A DNA stretch of 64,000 nucleotides from Taenia hydatigena (Eukaryota > Platyhelminthes > Cestoda > Cyclophyllidea > Taeniidae), in contig JADWOT020000415.1 of the NCBI GenBank assembly GCA_036345935.2, positions 1-64,000 of the forward strand. Direction: 5' to 3'. Of the stretch, positions 61,913-64,000 are shown piece by piece. The position numbers and the translations under genes were made by a program. The first letter of the stretch is position 1; the number at the start of each line of letters is the position of its first letter. The notes beneath the pieces were generated by a model that saw only the letters and a list, made by a program, of their open reading frames with translations, ran no database searches and was not told the DNA's origin.

Positions 61913-64000
61913 GTGGTTGTGCGTTTTAATTACCAGTTCACCAAAGCACTGAGTGGTGGTAGATTGATTCGATCCGTGAAGACGGAGCTGAGGTCGTGGC
62001 ACCGGTCCTCGAATGTCTACCAGCTTAGTACTACTCTTTAGCCCCTTTCTCACCAGTTAATAAGAGAACCTGCAAAATGTCTTACTCGTGAGTTCCTTTC
62101 CTTTTCCTTTGGATGGAAATTCTGTGGCTGGCACCGCGGACTCTTGGCGCATTTTATACGCCACCGACAAGTTGTGATGGCTGAGGCCGGAGGTTCTTCG
62201 ATGGCAAGACCGAGGGAAACGCTTTGATTAGGAGATGGGCTATTGAATGCCTAAGTGTTTTGATTTACTCTTGACTATGCGAAATGGGACCATTCTGGGT
62301 CGCAACCATCGCCTTTGAGGTAATGTAGGCAACCCGAAGCCTTACTGCGTGCATACCCTAACACTTGGTCCTTTTTCTCTTTCAAGTTAGTTCCAAACCT
62401 CTTGCATCATGCTCTATGTAGATAATGTGTCTCCTTGGTTTTCGCAAGATGCGAATCAGTGCAGTTCACCTATTCTTCAGCTTGCAATTTGAGACATTTT
62501 TATACACATCGTTGCAATTTGTGACTCTTTTCTCTCTCTGTCATGAGATGTGTTGCATCTGGTGGCCGGAAATGCTAAGCACCACTTTGGTAATAGCGGT
62601 GCCTTAAGACTCCGCCAACCCGCGGACATGCTTATTGTCGACCCCCTTACTCTCTATATCTGTCATTTTCTTCCCGATCCTAAACCACTAGTAGAAGTGC
62701 ATTTTTGGCTTCATGAGTAACGTGGTGGCCAAACCTAGCCAAGACATTTAAACTAGATGTTAAACAGTTGCGCAGGAATTTTATCGAAGCTGAGCGACCT
62801 TTGTGTAGTAAACGCCCATGGTCTAGTGCAAAAGCAAATTCCGACCTTTGCAGCCGTTGCGTGATCTATTTTCTATAAAAGTATGTGATCTGTATTCCTC
62901 AGAAATGGATGGTGAATTGAAGAGCTTACTCAGGTTGAGAGGGTAAGTGAGATGGTGCTGCCGCTGCTGCTACCGCAACTGCTATTTTCGTGCAACCAGG
63001 GAGATGACACTGGTAGGGTGGCATCTTACTAATTGCATGCAGTGAGGGGGATTGCCTTCCTCCTTTGCGGCAGTCCCAGATGCCTCTTTGATAAAAGAGT
63101 GCGACCCGCATCTGCCAGAGAAGGGGCGATCAGAGCAGAGCCCTCGATGGGGTCGGACGCGTGGGCTATGAGCTGAATTCAGTTGCTAACGCCGCAGTCA
63201 GTGAGACAACTTTGGTGAGGCGACCTCTCACTGACGACATACAGTGAATGAAATTGCCCACGAATTTGGCTTATTTTAGGTACTTTGGGTTTACAAGCTC
63301 CATTCGTCTGGGATGAAGAAGGTAGGAGGGCACACAGCCACATTTGCACTTCTGCGTGTAGCGCTTTGCCAGTTTTGCGTTTGAATCTTGCGATGGACGG
63401 CTAATATTACATCTTTGATGCAACTAATACAATCAATCAATATGATGCGAATTTATTTATGTAGTACTGTAAATATTCCGTTACACTTCATTCCAACGTC
63501 AAACGTCCAGTTGCTTCCATAGCTGCCCATCCTGCGGGTGCTATGATCTGACACCATGCAGAGCAAACGCGTTCTATCGAAATGAATAATAGAGTGACTG
63601 ATGCTTGCTAAGCGAATATTATAGATTCATATGCGCTAATTAGTGCTCTTTCCCCTTTGTGTGTGTCTATGTGTGATTCCTCGAAGACTTTCCAACTAAA
63701 GCATTTTTTGGGTCAAAAGCCCTCTCATTTTGTGGCTACTGATCGTTGTATTTCTACAAACTCTGGCGACAAACATGGGATGGGCTTGCTAACTGCTCAT
63801 TGTAATGACTCATGCGTGATCCCATTGGCGTTGGTTATCAGCGCACCTATCAAACGAGCAGACTCTAACGCGTTCCCGTGAGAGGCACATAAACGTTGTG
63901 GACTGCATCCACATTGGTGTCGAATGTTGAAGTAGTATGCAAGAGCACGCTGCTTAATACCGTACAGAAGGGTTAAGTTACCCTTGGCATGGTTAGAAAG
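61913..64000. other. Intergenic, nothing recognised
   Basis: Only short chance frames on both strands; no RNA gene or repeat copy recognised. Confidence 0.35.

Noticed and set aside
1..64000. CRISPR arrays, prokaryotic operons, phage or IS elements, reverse transcriptase or transposase genes
   Set aside because: No regularly spaced repeats and no catalytic motifs of these enzymes were seen in any frame; the gene structure is that of a eukaryote.

Overview
The window looks like nuclear DNA of an invertebrate animal. Coding stretches are short and bounded by GT..AG introns, gene density is very low, poly(A)-type hexamers are present, and relics of 5S rRNA and tRNAs are scattered through it. 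There are no operons, ribosome-binding sites, CRISPR arrays or other prokaryotic features. Overall feel and the 5' half of the 5S relic would fit a parasitic flatworm (cestode or trematode). That assignment is an inference, not a demonstration.

The best-supported gene is a homeobox gene on the + strand at about 18.7-23.7 kb. Six exons can be joined by hand with perfect phase agreement at all five junctions. They give a 365-residue protein with a complete lysine-50 PRD-class homeodomain (Goosecoid/Otx-like) close to its C-terminus. The start codon lies in an exon that contributes only four coding bases, and two inverted CCAAT boxes sit just upstream.

A second gene, of unknown family, lies on the + strand at 60.67-61.75 kb. 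Three phase-compatible exons encode a Ser-rich then strongly acidic protein with a hydrophobic C-terminus, followed by AATAAA plus a GT-rich stretch. Weaker two-exon candidates sit at 4.76-5.39 kb (+), 13.0-13.6 kb (+) and 55.5-56.0 kb (-). A small single-membrane-span reading frame at 48.8-49.0 kb (-) has a decayed duplicate at 54.0-54.4 kb.

The rest is intergenic or intronic DNA with old repeats. (i) A family of about 0.7-0.9 kb has copies at 42.0-42.9 (-), 47.0-47.9 (+) and 54.4-55.15 kb (-). Two of these belong to a larger inverted duplication that carries the small reading frame. (ii) A tandem pair at 34.4-35.5 kb has an inverted relative at 39.2-39.6 kb. (iii) A weaker direct pair lies at 9.6 and 14.3 kb. 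(iv) The 5' end of the 60.7 kb exon and its splice acceptor are duplicated, inverted, at 49.8-49.95 kb. (v) A full-length but degenerate 5S rRNA relic lies at 59.7 kb. (vi) tRNA-like relics lie at 33.15 and 43.2 kb, with a cluster of four at 50.9-52.3 kb. Simple repeats are few and short. All exon joins and homologies were made by eye and need transcript or alignment confirmation.
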